A stretch of 64,000 nt of DNA, from positions 1 through 64,000 of the forward strand of contig NZ_FNOB01000004.1 of the NCBI RefSeq assembly GCF_900106675.1, given 5' to 3'. Below, in pieces: positions 1 through 10,093 of the stretch (its first letter is position 1; every line of letters starts with the position of its first letter). The position numbers and the translations under genes were made by a program. The stretch is from Allgaiera indica. Its GTDB lineage: Bacteria > Pseudomonadota > Alphaproteobacteria > Rhodobacterales > Rhodobacteraceae. Under the pieces are notes generated by a model that saw nothing but the letters and a program-made list of their open reading frames with translations, was not told where the DNA came from and did not search any database.

Positions 1-126
1 AACCGCACCGAGATCATGTTCGGCAGGCTCAAGGACTGGAGGCGCGTTGCCACCCGTTACGACCGCTGTCCCAAGGTATTCCTCTCTGCCATCGCCCTCG
101 CGGCTATCATCATCTATTGGTTATGA
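1..126 (+). CDS. IS5-family transposase, C-terminal end (partial)
   Basis: The first 42 codons of the window read through to a TGA stop and give NRTEIMFGRLKDWRRVATRY followed by a hydrophobic end finishing in IIIYWL. This is the conserved C-terminal signature of IS5-group (IS427-like) DDE transposases, where the Glu of NRTEIMFGRLK is the last residue of the DDE triad. The 5' part lies outside the window, so it cannot be told whether the transposase is intact. It marks the edge of an accessory patch next to gyrB. Confidence 0.85.
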   Translation, partial: NRTEIMFGRLKDWRRVATRYDRCPKVFLSAIALAAIIIYWL

Positions 127-139
127 ATCCTGACCCTAG
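1..139 (+). mobile_element. Right end of an IS5-family insertion sequence
   Basis: The transposase stop at 124-126 is followed at once by ATCCTGACCCTAG (127-139). IS5-family elements of this subgroup usually end within a few bases of the transposase stop in an inverted repeat of the GGGTCAGGA type, often inserted at CTAG or TA. The terminal CTAG fits that pattern. The left end and the partner inverted repeat are outside the window, so the exact boundary is inferred. Confidence 0.6.
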
Positions 140-142
140 CGT

Positions 143-389
143 ATGAAGAGGGCCAGGGAATTCGAGGAAGAGGTGTTTGAGTACTTCGTTCACAACCCTG
201 GTGCGCTTGAACTGGGATCGGATGTGGAAGTCGTCAGAAATCGCGTCTCCAGGTTCATTCCCGTTGACTTCCTCATCATGCGCAACGGCCAAGCGCGAAG
301 CCGCGCAGCGCACGTTCCGCGGCATTGTTAGTCGGGCGGAGACGGCCTACCTCAAGGAAGCGGGTGCAGTCAGGCCAGCTCGGCCCTAA
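143..389 (+). pseudogene. Possible frameshifted gene fragment beside the IS end
   Basis: From the ATG at 143 one frame gives a coding-like stretch (KRAREFEEEVFEYFVHNPG, then RFIPVDFLIMRNG) up to about 289. The next frame then gives another coding-like stretch (AKREAAQRTFRGIVSRAETA) to the stop at 387-389. Removing one C near 290 would join them into roughly 80 residues. The PVDFLI segment resembles a nuclease-fold beta strand, but that is too little for a family call. A gene broken near the IS insertion is the simplest reading; chance open frames in GC-rich DNA are the alternative. Confidence 0.25.
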
Positions 390-481
390 ACATGTATAGC
401 CACTTGCCTGAGCCAGTTCTGGTTGTCCACACGCATCAGGACTGCTGGAGCTCAGGGATCCGGGCGCATGTCAGAGAAGAA

Positions 482-715
482 CTATGCCAGGGGTTTTGCC
501 TTGGCGATGTTACCGTCCGCGTCGAGGCCGACTGCCTTGCCGCTGGCGCGAAGTTTTCCAAAGAAGACAGCTTCCTTCGGGCCGGGCTCACCAAGCGCGG
601 TTCGGAACTGCTCGGACCAGATTGTCTTTTCTTCGTCATTGAGAGTTGTCGTCGGTGCCTCACCCCTGAGAACCCGTTCTATGCGGGCACCATCGAATTT
701 CACGGATTTTCGCAT
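482..715 (-). CDS. Small hypothetical protein (77 aa)
   Basis: The ATG at 713-715 is preceded by GGGAG six bases upstream, a good ribosome binding site. The product starts MRKSVKFDGARIERVLRGEA and ends NIAKAKPLA. It is mixed charged, with no signal peptide, membrane segment or Cys motif. Residue composition looks like a real small protein rather than an antisense frame. It lies 35 bases downstream of another small minus-strand ORF and may be cotranscribed with it. I do not recognise the family; small phage, plasmid or toxin-antitoxin proteins are possible but nothing in the sequence decides this. Confidence 0.5.
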   Translation of the reverse strand: MRKSVKFDGARIERVLRGEAPTTTLNDEEKTIWSEQFRTALGEPGPKEAVFFGKLRASGKAVGLDADGNIAKAKPLA

Positions 716-750
716 GAACTGCTCCCGTCATCGCCGAATAGTCCGCTCTC

Positions 751-945
751 CTAGTCTATAGGCACAAGATCAACGTGAGTAGGACGTCGTTCGTTTGCCT
801 CGTCGCGGCTCAGCCGCTTCTCAGGGTGGAGGCGGCCCCTGTAGCAGTCGATGTGGTACAGGACAGGGGGCACGTTTTCAGCGGCAAGACGCTCAACGAC
901 GTTCCTCAGTTGCTGAAGTTGGGCGACCAGCTCCGCCCGTGTCAT
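751..945 (-). CDS. Small hypothetical protein (64 aa)
   Basis: Starting at the ATG at 943-945, the product begins MTRAELVAQLQQLRNVVERL, a plausible amphipathic helix or short coiled coil, then continues through an Arg-rich middle (YRGRLHPEKRLSRDEANERR) to HVDLVPID. A GTG at 967-969, eight codons upstream, is an alternative start with an AAGGTGG box 11 bases before it; it would place the start only six bases after the stop of the preceding fragment at 976. No family is recognised. It probably forms a small transcription unit with the 77-residue ORF downstream. Confidence 0.4.
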   Translation of the reverse strand: MTRAELVAQLQQLRNVVERLAAENVPPVLYHIDCYRGRLHPEKRLSRDEANERRPTHVDLVPID

Positions 946-975
946 TTCTGATGTCGGTCTCCATGTCACATCGTA

Positions 976-1104
976 CTATACCACCTTGCCAGCAAATGGA
1001 TATGCGATGTTGAAGTCCGCCGCCGCCTGGGCGACTTCGCGGCCTCTGTCTTCCGCCCGCCGGTCAACCGTTCCGTACCATTCTTGTCGATGACCGGATG
1101 AGAA
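976..1104 (-). pseudogene. 3' remnant of a broken small gene
   Basis: A 42-codon open stretch ending at the TAG at 976-978 reads WYGTVDRRAEDRGREVAQAA then DFNIAYPFAGKVV. It has protein-like composition and sits a few bases upstream of the next minus-strand ORF, as in an operon, but it has no ATG or TTG codon and its only GTG is the second-to-last sense codon; upstream it is closed by a stop at 1105-1107. The simplest reading is the 3' end of a gene whose 5' part was lost when the unrelated gene at 1163 arrived. Support is limited to composition and position. Confidence 0.2.
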
Positions 1105-1162
1105 CTACCAATCTTGCAAGATGCACCGTAACCATCCGGCGTGGGCCAGCGGAGGTGTTTCC

Positions 1163-1972
1163 ATGAGTACAATTCAAGTCAACCAGATAGAAATCAGCCC
1201 AGAGCATCTTAGCAGGCTGCCAAGCCGTCTTCGCAACCAAGTAGTGGGCTGCATGCATGCCCACAACGAGCTTGGCGTAATCAACAGGATCCTGCGCTTT
1301 ACCTTGAATAAGGTTGGCGCAGGTGAGCTTCATGACGACGCTCACAATGTCCAGATGTGGACTATTCTGCAGATTCTGACCGGAAAACTCTTCGAAACAT
1401 GGAACATGATCGACAAGAGATTTCTCAAATGCGTTCCGGAGGACTCAGCGATTACGGCTCTTTCCGAGGCGCATCGGAAAGACCTTGAGGCGTTGCGCGA
1501 CTATTTCGGAGGTTCAGACAATGCCACGAACGCTCTCGAGATTATCCGAAACAAAACGGCCTTTCACTACGACAAACTGAACTTGGGCGAAGCGATCGGC
1601 AGCGTTGCCAGTGAAGAAAGCAGGATCTACATCTCCGAACATCCTGCGAACTCATGCTACTACGTCGGTTCTGCACTCGTCTTTCGATCGGCATTTTCGA
1701 TGATCGCGGACAAGCTGTCGGATGCCATTGGGTTGTCGCCGAGCGAGAAGATGGCGCGGGGCTTCACACTGGCGATTGAAGACATCAATCGGATCAATCT
1801 CCTGGTGCACAATGTCCTCTATGGCTTCATAAGCGGCCTCTTGGAAGCTGTTGTCGGAGGCCCCCTCGCGGAAGAAGAACAAGTAGGAATCCAGGTTACT
1901 GATGTACCGCATCCGAGCTCCGTCTTGATCCCAATGTTCATCTCTGTGCGCCAGCCCAAGGACGCTGAATAG
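1163..1972 (+). CDS. Uncharacterised helical protein with a HEPN-like RNxxxxH motif (269 aa)
   Basis: The ATG at 1163 has a GGAGGTG box at 1151-1157 and is preferred to an in-frame ATG at 1121 that lacks one. The product starts MSTIQVNQIEISPEHLSRLP. It looks mainly alpha-helical and contains IIRNKTAFHYDK around residues 127-138, so Arg129 and His135 form an R-x5-H arrangement with Asn after the Arg. That layout is the catalytic signature of HEPN-fold ribonucleases, which are common in toxin-antitoxin and phage-defence loci. No signal peptide or membrane helix is seen. The family is not recognised and the HEPN assignment rests on one motif. Codon choice is less GC-biased than in neighbouring core genes, and an IS end lies about 1 kb upstream, consistent with acquisition by transfer. 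Confidence 0.6.
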   Translation: MSTIQVNQIEISPEHLSRLPSRLRNQVVGCMHAHNELGVINRILRFTLNKVGAGELHDDAHNVQMWTILQILTGKLFETWNMIDKRFLKCVPEDSAITALSEAHRKDLEALRDYFGGSDNATNALEIIRNKTAFHYDKLNLGEAIGSVASEESRIYISEHPANSCYYVGSALVFRSAFSMIADKLSDAIGLSPSEKMARGFTLAIEDINRINLLVHNVLYGFISGLLEAVVGGPLAEEEQVGIQVTDVPHPSSVLIPMFISVRQPKDAE

Positions 1973-1992
1973 GCGCAGATTTATGCGCTTCG

Positions 1993-2014
1993 TGCGCGCA
2001 AAGTTTTGCGCGCA
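1993..2014. repeat. 22-bp palindrome between the HEPN-like gene and gyrB
   Basis: TGCGCGCAAA and its exact reverse complement TTTGCGCGCA flank the two bases GT. It lies 20 bases after the stop of the HEPN-like gene and 65 bases beyond the gyrB stop, between convergent genes. There is no T-run, so it is not a classic intrinsic terminator, though it could form a strong hairpin in either transcript. It could also be a protein-binding site. Confidence 0.5.
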
Positions 2015-2078
2015 ACCCTCGTTTAAGGCTTTGAAATATAAGGGCTTAAAGCGCAATGTTACGCGCCCACCTACACCG

Positions 2079-4568
<2,490 letters not shown>

Positions 4569-4576
4569 TTAGGGGG

Positions 4577-5197
4577 TCATGTCACGGCGATCAGCAATGC
4601 GACCACCACAAGCAGCCCACCCGCGATCCGGTTCAGCCGCGCCATGCCGCCGGGCCCGGCCAAGCGGTGCCGGGCGCGGGCGACGAGGGCCGCAAAGACC
4701 AGGTTGCCGATCAGCGGAACGGCGACCGACAGGGCGACGATCGCGGCGATGTCGGCCGGCGTCAGGGCGCTGAGATCGAAGAAGCCGGGCAGCACGCCCA
4801 TATAGAACAGGATCGCCTTGGGATTGCCCAGAATCGCGGTGACGCCCGCCGCGAATCCGCCCCAGCGGCCCGGGCGGGTCAGGCGGGCGTCGGTCTCGAT
4901 CGGCCGGCCGGCCTTGCGGATCAGCTGCACCCCCAGCACGATGAAGATCGCCACCGCGATCCAGCGCAGGACCAGCATCACTTCGGCATAGGCGCCGGTG
5001 ACCCAACTTAGGCCGAAGACCGCGATCAGCGGCCAGAACATGTCGCCCAGCGACACGCCCAAAGCCAACGGCCAGGCGGCCCCGTACCCGCCCGAGATCG
5101 TCCGCGCCGTCAGGGCCAGCCAGACCGGGCCCGGGGTCAGAAACAGCACCAGAAGGGCTGCGGCATAAAGCAAAAGCTCGGTCGGCGTGATGGTCAT
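4577..5197 (-). CDS. LysE/RhtB-family exporter
   Basis: A 206-residue polytopic membrane protein starting MTITPTELLLYAAALLVLFL. The early LTPGPVWLALTARTISGG segment matches the conserved PGP motif of LysE/RhtB amino-acid exporters, and ILGNPKAILFYMGVLPGFFD is the second family signature (NPKxxLFF). Six membrane helices are expected and length is typical. It ends about 80 bases before gyrB and is transcribed in the same direction, but gyrB has its own promoter. The substrate cannot be read from the sequence; amino acids or homoserine-lactone-like compounds are usual for the family. Confidence 0.9.
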   Translation of the reverse strand: MTITPTELLLYAAALLVLFLTPGPVWLALTARTISGGYGAAWPLALGVSLGDMFWPLIAVFGLSWVTGAYAEVMLVLRWIAVAIFIVLGVQLIRKAGRPIETDARLTRPGRWGGFAAGVTAILGNPKAILFYMGVLPGFFDLSALTPADIAAIVALSVAVPLIGNLVFAALVARARHRLAGPGGMARLNRIAGGLLVVVALLIAVT

Positions 5198-5278
5198 GGG
5201 TGTCCCCCGCGGCGGCCAGACAGAGGACCGCAAAGCCGGGCCAAGTGCAAGCCGGATCGAACGCCCGGTGGCGCCCGC

Positions 5279-5719
5279 TCAGCCCTCGCCGTCCGGCAGG
5301 GTCAACGACCCGTCCGTACCCAGCGGCCAGAACGGGTTCATCGCGACTTCCCAGACATGGCCGTCGGGATCGGCCCAATAGCCGGAATAGCCGCCCCAGA
5401 ACACCTTTTCGGGCGGCTTCAGCCCGGTCGCCCCGGCCGCCAGCGCCGCCTGATAGGCCGCGTCCACCTCGGCTTCGCTGTCGAAATTCTGCGCCAGCGT
5501 CATCGCGCCGGCGCCCAGGTGTGCGCCCTCGCGCCCCTGGTCCTTGGCCAGATCCCGCACCCCGAAAAGGCCCAGCACCTGACCGTTCATCTGATAGAAG
5601 GCCACCCCCTCCTGCGTCCGAGCAGCCGTCCAGCCCAGCGCGCCGTAGAAATGCCGCGCCCGCGCCAGATCGGCGACGCCGAGGGTGATCAACGTCACGC
5701 GTTGTACCGGATAGCTCAT
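5279..5719 (-). CDS. VOC-family (glyoxalase/bleomycin-resistance fold) protein
   Basis: A 146-residue protein with two beta-alpha-beta-beta-beta modules. The N-terminal VTLITLGVADLARARHFYGA and C-terminal GYSGYWADPDGHVWEVAMNP (with DPDGHVWEV) are hallmarks of the vicinal oxygen chelate fold. The final Glu of WEV is the usual metal ligand, but an N-terminal His ligand is not evident in ITLGVAD, so metal binding at both sites is uncertain. Its ATG overlaps the recF stop by four bases, so it is translationally coupled to recF. Substrate unknown. Confidence 0.85.
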   Translation of the reverse strand: MSYPVQRVTLITLGVADLARARHFYGALGWTAARTQEGVAFYQMNGQVLGLFGVRDLAKDQGREGAHLGAGAMTLAQNFDSEAEVDAAYQAALAAGATGLKPPEKVFWGGYSGYWADPDGHVWEVAMNPFWPLGTDGSLTLPDGEG

Positions 5720-6825
5720 GTCTCCTCCTGTCGCAGGGCCGAGGTGCCCCCGGCCTCCGTCACCTCGACATATTGCCCGCGCGCGCCCAGCGCGTCGAAC
5801 AATTCCCGCCCGGTGCCGGTCATGAAGGCCTGCGCGCCGAGGCCCGCGATCTCGTCATAAAGCGCGGCGCGGCGTCCGGCGTCCAAATGCGCAGCCACCT
5901 CGTCGAGCAACAGGATCGGCGGCGCGCCGAAATCCTGCGCCAGCGCCCGCGCGTTCGCCAGGACCAGCGAAATCAGCAGCGCCTTCTGCTCTCCGGTCGA
6001 GCATTGATCGGCAGCCACGCCCTTCGCAGCATAGATCGCCGCCATATCCACCCGGTGCGGCCCCATCAGCGTGCGTCCCGCCGCGCCGTCGCGCCGCCGC
6101 GCTGCGGCAAAGGTTTCCGCCAGCGCTGCCGCCCCCTCGGGCAGCGGCACTTCCGGGTGAGTCAGAGACAGTTCCGCCACCGGAAAGGCGGTCTCCGCCC
6201 CCGCCTGCGCCTCGGCGATCCGGGCCAGCGCAAGGCCACGGTTCGCGCCGATCCGCGCCCCCGCTTCGGCCATCTGCCCCTCGAGCGCGGCGAACCAGTT
6301 GCCGTCGCGGATATCCTCCTTCAACAGCCGGTTGCGTTCGCGCATCGCCTTTTCATAGGCCAGCACCGCCTCGCCATGGCCCGGCTCGAAGCTCAGCGTG
6401 ATCCGGTCCAGAAACCGCCGCCGCCCCTCCGCGCCCTCGGTCCACAGCCGGTCCATCGCCGGCACCAGCCACAGCACCCGCGCGATCCGGCCCAGCGCCG
6501 ATTGCGCAGCCGCCTTGCCGTCGATGCGCACTTGCCGCCCGCCGCCCGGCTCGGCCCAGGTCTCGATCTCATGCACCTGCCAAAGGCTTTCCAGCCTGGC
6601 CGACACCTTCCATCCCAACGCCTGCGGACGCCGCGCAATCTCTTCCACCGCCGCGCGCCGCAGCCCGCGCCCGGGCGACAACAGCGACACCGCCTCCAGA
6701 ATGTTCGTCTTGCCCGCGCCGTTCGGCCCGAAGATCGCCACCGGCCGCCCCTCCAGCGCCAGCCGCCCCACCCTATGGGAGCGGAAATGCGACAGGCTCA
6801 ACTCTGTCAGGGCCAGAACGGACAT
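5716..6825 (-). CDS. recF: DNA replication and repair protein RecF
   Basis: ABC-type ATPase that helps load RecA at gaps during recombinational repair. The 369-residue protein has Walker A GPNGAGKT (33-40), an ABC-like signature QCSTGEQKA (274-282) and Walker B ILLLDE (304-309) followed by the D-loop AHLD. Length is typical. It follows dnaN in the order dnaA-dnaN-recF seen in many bacteria, separated only by a copy of the interspersed repeat (6833-6883). Its stop overlaps the VOC gene start. Confidence 0.96.
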   Translation of the reverse strand: MSVLALTELSLSHFRSHRVGRLALEGRPVAIFGPNGAGKTNILEAVSLLSPGRGLRRAAVEEIARRPQALGWKVSARLESLWQVHEIETWAEPGGGRQVRIDGKAAAQSALGRIARVLWLVPAMDRLWTEGAEGRRRFLDRITLSFEPGHGEAVLAYEKAMRERNRLLKEDIRDGNWFAALEGQMAEAGARIGANRGLALARIAEAQAGAETAFPVAELSLTHPEVPLPEGAAALAETFAAARRRDGAAGRTLMGPHRVDMAAIYAAKGVAADQCSTGEQKALLISLVLANARALAQDFGAPPILLLDEVAAHLDAGRRAALYDEIAGLGAQAFMTGTGRELFDALGARGQYVEVTEAGGTSALRQEET

Positions 6826-6832
6826 GACTGCC

Positions 6833-6883
6833 CTTCATCTTGGCGGAAATACTCCGGGGGGTGCAGGGGGGCAGCGCCCCCCG
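6833..6883 (-). repeat. Interspersed hairpin element, type A tail (dnaN-recF gap)
   Basis: On the minus strand the element reads GGGGGGCGCTGCCCCCC (a hairpin), then TGCACCCCCC, then GGAGTATTTCCGCCAAGATG and AAG. It fills nearly the whole space between the dnaN stop and the recF start and ends seven bases before the recF ATG. The same head and tail recur at 10510, 33542, 37245 and 59739, so it is a dispersed family and not a chance hairpin. Confidence 0.85.
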
Positions 6884-6892
6884 CGCGGCCGA

Positions 6893-8011
6893 TCACACCC
6901 GCATCGGCATCACGACATACACTGCCGAGGTATCGTTGCCCTCGCGCATCAGCGTGGGGTCGCCGGAGGAATTGAACAGGAACACCGCATTCTCGCGGTC
7001 CACCTGGCTGGCGATCTCCAGCAGATACTTGGCGTTGAAACCGATCTCCAGCCGCTCGTCGCCATAGGCCACGGCCAGTTCCTCTTCGGCGGCGCCGCTG
7101 TCGGGCGCGTTGACCGACAGCACCAGACGATCCTCGTCCAACGCCAGCTTTACCGCGCGGCTCCGCTCGGACGAGACGGTCGCCACCCGATCGACCGCCT
7201 TGGCGAATTCGGCCGCGTCCACCTCCAGCTTGCGGGTGTTGCCGACCGGGATCACCCGCGTGTAGTCGGGGAAGGTGCCGTCGATCACCTTCGAGGTCAG
7301 CGTGATCTGCGGCGTGGCGAAACGTACCTTGGTCTCGGACACCGATACCGCGATCTGTGCCTCGTCGTCGTCCAGAAGCTTGCGCAATTCGTTCACCGTC
7401 TTGCGCGGCACGATCACGCCGGGCATCTCCTCGGCGCCGGCGGGCAGAGGCGCGTCGATCCGCGCCAGACGGTGGCCGTCGGTCGCCACGCAACGCAGCA
7501 CCTGGCCATCCTCGCCCGTGGCCACATGCATGTAGACGCCGTTCAGGTAATAGCGCGTCTCCTCGGTCGAGATCGCGAATTTCGACTTGTCGAACAGCCG
7601 CCGCAACGTCACCGCACCCGCCGAGAAATTCGACGAATATTCCGAGGAGGCCATCACCGGGAAGTCCTCCTTCGGCAGTGTCGCCAGGTTGAAGGTCGAC
7701 CGCCCTGCCGTCACCGTCAGCCGGCCCGCCGCCGCGTCGTCGACCAGCTGCACCAACGCCCCATCCGGCAGTTTGCGCACGATCTCATGCAGCATCACCG
7801 CGTTGACGGTGGTCGCCCCGGCGCGTTCCACCTGGGCGGGGGTCTTGTCGACCACCTCGATATCCAGATCGGTGGCGCGGAAGCTGACGGTATCGCCCTC
7901 GGCCTCGATCAGCACGTTGGCCAGGATCGGGATGGTGTTGCGCCGCTCGACGACCGATTGCGCCTGTGACACGGCCTTCAAAAGCGTCGCTCGCTCGATG
8001 CTGATCTTCAT
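6893..8011 (-). CDS. dnaN: DNA polymerase III beta subunit (sliding clamp)
   Basis: Ring-shaped processivity clamp of the replicative polymerase. The 372-residue product begins MKISIERATLLKAVSQAQSV and ends YVVMPMRV, the conserved C-terminus (MPMR) of the family. The three repeated clamp domains fit the length. It lies 121 bases downstream of dnaA on the same strand, in the usual dnaA-dnaN order. Confidence 0.98.
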   Translation of the reverse strand: MKISIERATLLKAVSQAQSVVERRNTIPILANVLIEAEGDTVSFRATDLDIEVVDKTPAQVERAGATTVNAVMLHEIVRKLPDGALVQLVDDAAAGRLTVTAGRSTFNLATLPKEDFPVMASSEYSSNFSAGAVTLRRLFDKSKFAISTEETRYYLNGVYMHVATGEDGQVLRCVATDGHRLARIDAPLPAGAEEMPGVIVPRKTVNELRKLLDDDEAQIAVSVSETKVRFATPQITLTSKVIDGTFPDYTRVIPVGNTRKLEVDAAEFAKAVDRVATVSSERSRAVKLALDEDRLVLSVNAPDSGAAEEELAVAYGDERLEIGFNAKYLLEIASQVDRENAVFLFNSSGDPTLMREGNDTSAVYVVMPMRV

Positions 8012-8132
8012 TCCCTCACACCCCGTTGCGGCGGCGCAAGACGCGCGGCCCGGTTCCGTCGTTTCGATGGACTTTCGGATGAACGGACGGGAGCGTCAAG
8101 GGCGCCCCCGCCGCAATCCGCGGCTGTGGCGA

Positions 8133-9527
8133 TCAGCCCTCTAGCAGCCGGCGCAGAAGCTGCAGATCGTCGGAAAGCTGCGAGTCGGTGGTCTTCAGCT
8201 CCTCGATCTTCTTCACGCCGTGCATGATCGTGGTGTGGTCGCGGCCGCCAAAGCGGCGCCCGATCTCGGGCAGGGAACGCGAGGTCAGCTGCTTGGACAG
8301 ATACATCGCCACCTGACGCGGCCGGGCGATGGTGCGGGCGCGCTTGGGACCGATCATGTCCGACAGGCGCACGTTGTAATGCTCGGCCACCTTGCGCTGG
8401 ATCTCCTCGATCGAGACCTTTCGATCCGACGCGCGCAGGATGTCCGACAGGCAATCTTGCGCCAGTTCCAGCGTGATCTCTCGCCCCACCAGCGAGGCGA
8501 AGGCGAACAGCCGCGTCAGCGCACCTTCCAGGACACGCACATTGGTGGTGATGCGGTGGGCCAGGAATTCCAGCACGCCCGGCGCCAGTTGCAGCCCCTT
8601 GTACTGGCCGCGGTAATATTCGGCCTTTTGCTGAAGAATGCCCAGGCGCAGCTCGTAATCAGTGGGATGGAGATCGACGATCAGCCCGCATTGCAGGCGG
8701 CTCTTGATGCGGTCCTCCAGGTCCTTGATCTCTCCCGGGGCACGGTCGGCAGAGATCACGATCTGCTTATTCTGATCAACCAACGCATTGAAAGTGTGGA
8801 AGAATTCCTCTTGCGTCGATTCCTTGCCGGCGATGAACTGCACGTCGTCGACCATCAGCACGTCGACCGAACGGAAGAGTTCCTTGAAGGACATCACGTC
8901 GCGCTCGCGCAGTGCCTGGACGAAGCGGTACATGAATTGCTCGGCCGACAGGTAAAGCACCTTCAGCTGCGGGCGCTTGCTTTGCAATTCATGCGCGACG
9001 GCGTGCATCAGGTGCGTCTTGCCCAGCCCGACGCCGCCGTAAAGAAACAGCGGGTTGAAGCTGGTCGGACCACCCTCGGCCACCCGGCGGGCGGCGGCAT
9101 GGGCCAGTTCGTTCGGCTTGCCGACGACGAAGCTGTCGAAGGTGAAACGCGAATCGAGCGGCGCGCTGGGCAGTTCGGATTCTTCCGTGGCGCGGGCGGC
9201 GCTGAGCGCGGCCGGGGCCGCGGCCGGCGCGGCGGCCGCCTTCGCGACGCGATCCGCCGCCGCGCGCTTCGGTGCCTGCTTTGCGTCGGGGCTGACCGCG
9301 AATTCCAGGCGGTCGACATCCGCCCCGGCCGAGATCAGCTGCTTGCGGATGTGATCGGCGAAGTTGCGTTCGATCCATGTCGCGAAGAACGGGGTCGGGA
9401 CGACGAATCGGGCCACTCCCTCTTGCAGACCCGAATATTGCAGGGGCTCGATCCAGCTTACGAAATTGTTCCTTCCAAGGTTCTTGAGAAGTTCATTGCG
9501 CACTTGCCCCCAGGTTTCGTTTGTCAT
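8133..9527 (-). CDS. dnaA: Chromosomal replication initiator DnaA
   Basis: AAA+ protein that opens oriC. The 464-residue product has an N-terminal DnaB/DiaA-interaction domain (about 1-80), an Ala-rich linker (88-115), Walker A GGVGLGKT (164-171), Walker B VDDVQF (226-231), and the C-terminal helix-turn-helix with the DnaA signature GRDHTTIMHGV (428-438). The start MTNETWGQVRNELLKNLG is chosen from a GAGGA box just upstream and family alignment, although the frame stays open for 61 more codons. The long leader is described separately. Confidence 0.98.
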   Translation of the reverse strand: MTNETWGQVRNELLKNLGRNNFVSWIEPLQYSGLQEGVARFVVPTPFFATWIERNFADHIRKQLISAGADVDRLEFAVSPDAKQAPKRAAADRVAKAAAAPAAAPAALSAARATEESELPSAPLDSRFTFDSFVVGKPNELAHAAARRVAEGGPTSFNPLFLYGGVGLGKTHLMHAVAHELQSKRPQLKVLYLSAEQFMYRFVQALRERDVMSFKELFRSVDVLMVDDVQFIAGKESTQEEFFHTFNALVDQNKQIVISADRAPGEIKDLEDRIKSRLQCGLIVDLHPTDYELRLGILQQKAEYYRGQYKGLQLAPGVLEFLAHRITTNVRVLEGALTRLFAFASLVGREITLELAQDCLSDILRASDRKVSIEEIQRKVAEHYNVRLSDMIGPKRARTIARPRQVAMYLSKQLTSRSLPEIGRRFGGRDHTTIMHGVKKIEELKTTDSQLSDDLQLLRRLLEG

Positions 9528-10041
9528 TCCTCGACCCGCTTTTTTGTTCTTGATGCGGATGGCCGGGCAATTGCCCGGCCTCCATGCCCGTACAATCCGC
9601 GACGCCTGGGAAGCCCGCGACCGGCCGTCGCGCGGCCAGATGCGGTGCGATCGCCCGGACAAGGCAGGTACCGGGCAAGCCCGGCTCCCGCCTCGCGCGG
9701 CGATCATCACAATCGGACATGCGGAAGCGATAACCGCAGATGCGGTTGGACGACTTCCACCAATCCCAAAGCAGGCAGCGTGGCAGCTTACGCCGGCTTC
9801 GGAACCTTATGGTCCTGGCACATCACGAACCCCGAACCGGCTTGGCAGTGCCGACTTCGGTGAGTTGATCCAAGACCACTCCATGTCCCCCCAAGGCGAT
9901 GTGAATCGCCCCTAGACGCTAGCCTGCGCCATCGCGGAGTCGCAACATATCTCTGTTCTTGACTCTGGGATCAGCCGCCCGAATCCCCGATAGCCCGTGC
10001 AAAAAGGACACAGCCCCCCCCTACGCTGCCATTCGGACATG
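9528..10041 (-). promoter_or_regulatory. dnaA leader and rpsT-dnaA intergenic region with two related palindromes
   Basis: This stretch of about 510 bases holds no supported gene. In the dnaA leader are a perfect 20-bp palindrome, GGCCGGGCAATTGCCCGGCC (9561-9580, 33 bases before the dnaA start), and a shorter version, CCGGGCAAGCCCGG (9671-9684). Both share CCGGGCAA and GCCCGG halves. No TTATCCACA-like DnaA boxes were found by eye, and no convincing -35/-10 pair stands out, so the origin is not placed here. The dnaA promoter must lie in this region or read through from rpsT past its terminator. Confidence 0.5.
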
Positions 10042-10067
10042 AAAAAAGGCGCGCCCGAAGGCACGCC
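10042..10067 (-). terminator. Rho-independent terminator of rpsT
   Basis: On the minus strand GGCGTGCC, loop TTCG and GGCGCGCC form an eight-pair stem with a stable UUCG-type tetraloop, followed by six Ts. It starts 26 bases after the rpsT stop. Confidence 0.92.
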
Positions 10068-10093
10068 TGCTTTCGATCGGGGTTCGCCGCGTC

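Noticed and set aside
9528-10093. oriC between dnaA and rpsT
   Set aside because: No DnaA boxes or AT-rich unwinding tract were found by eye. Clustering of dnaA, dnaN, recF and gyrB alone does not place the origin in alphaproteobacteria.
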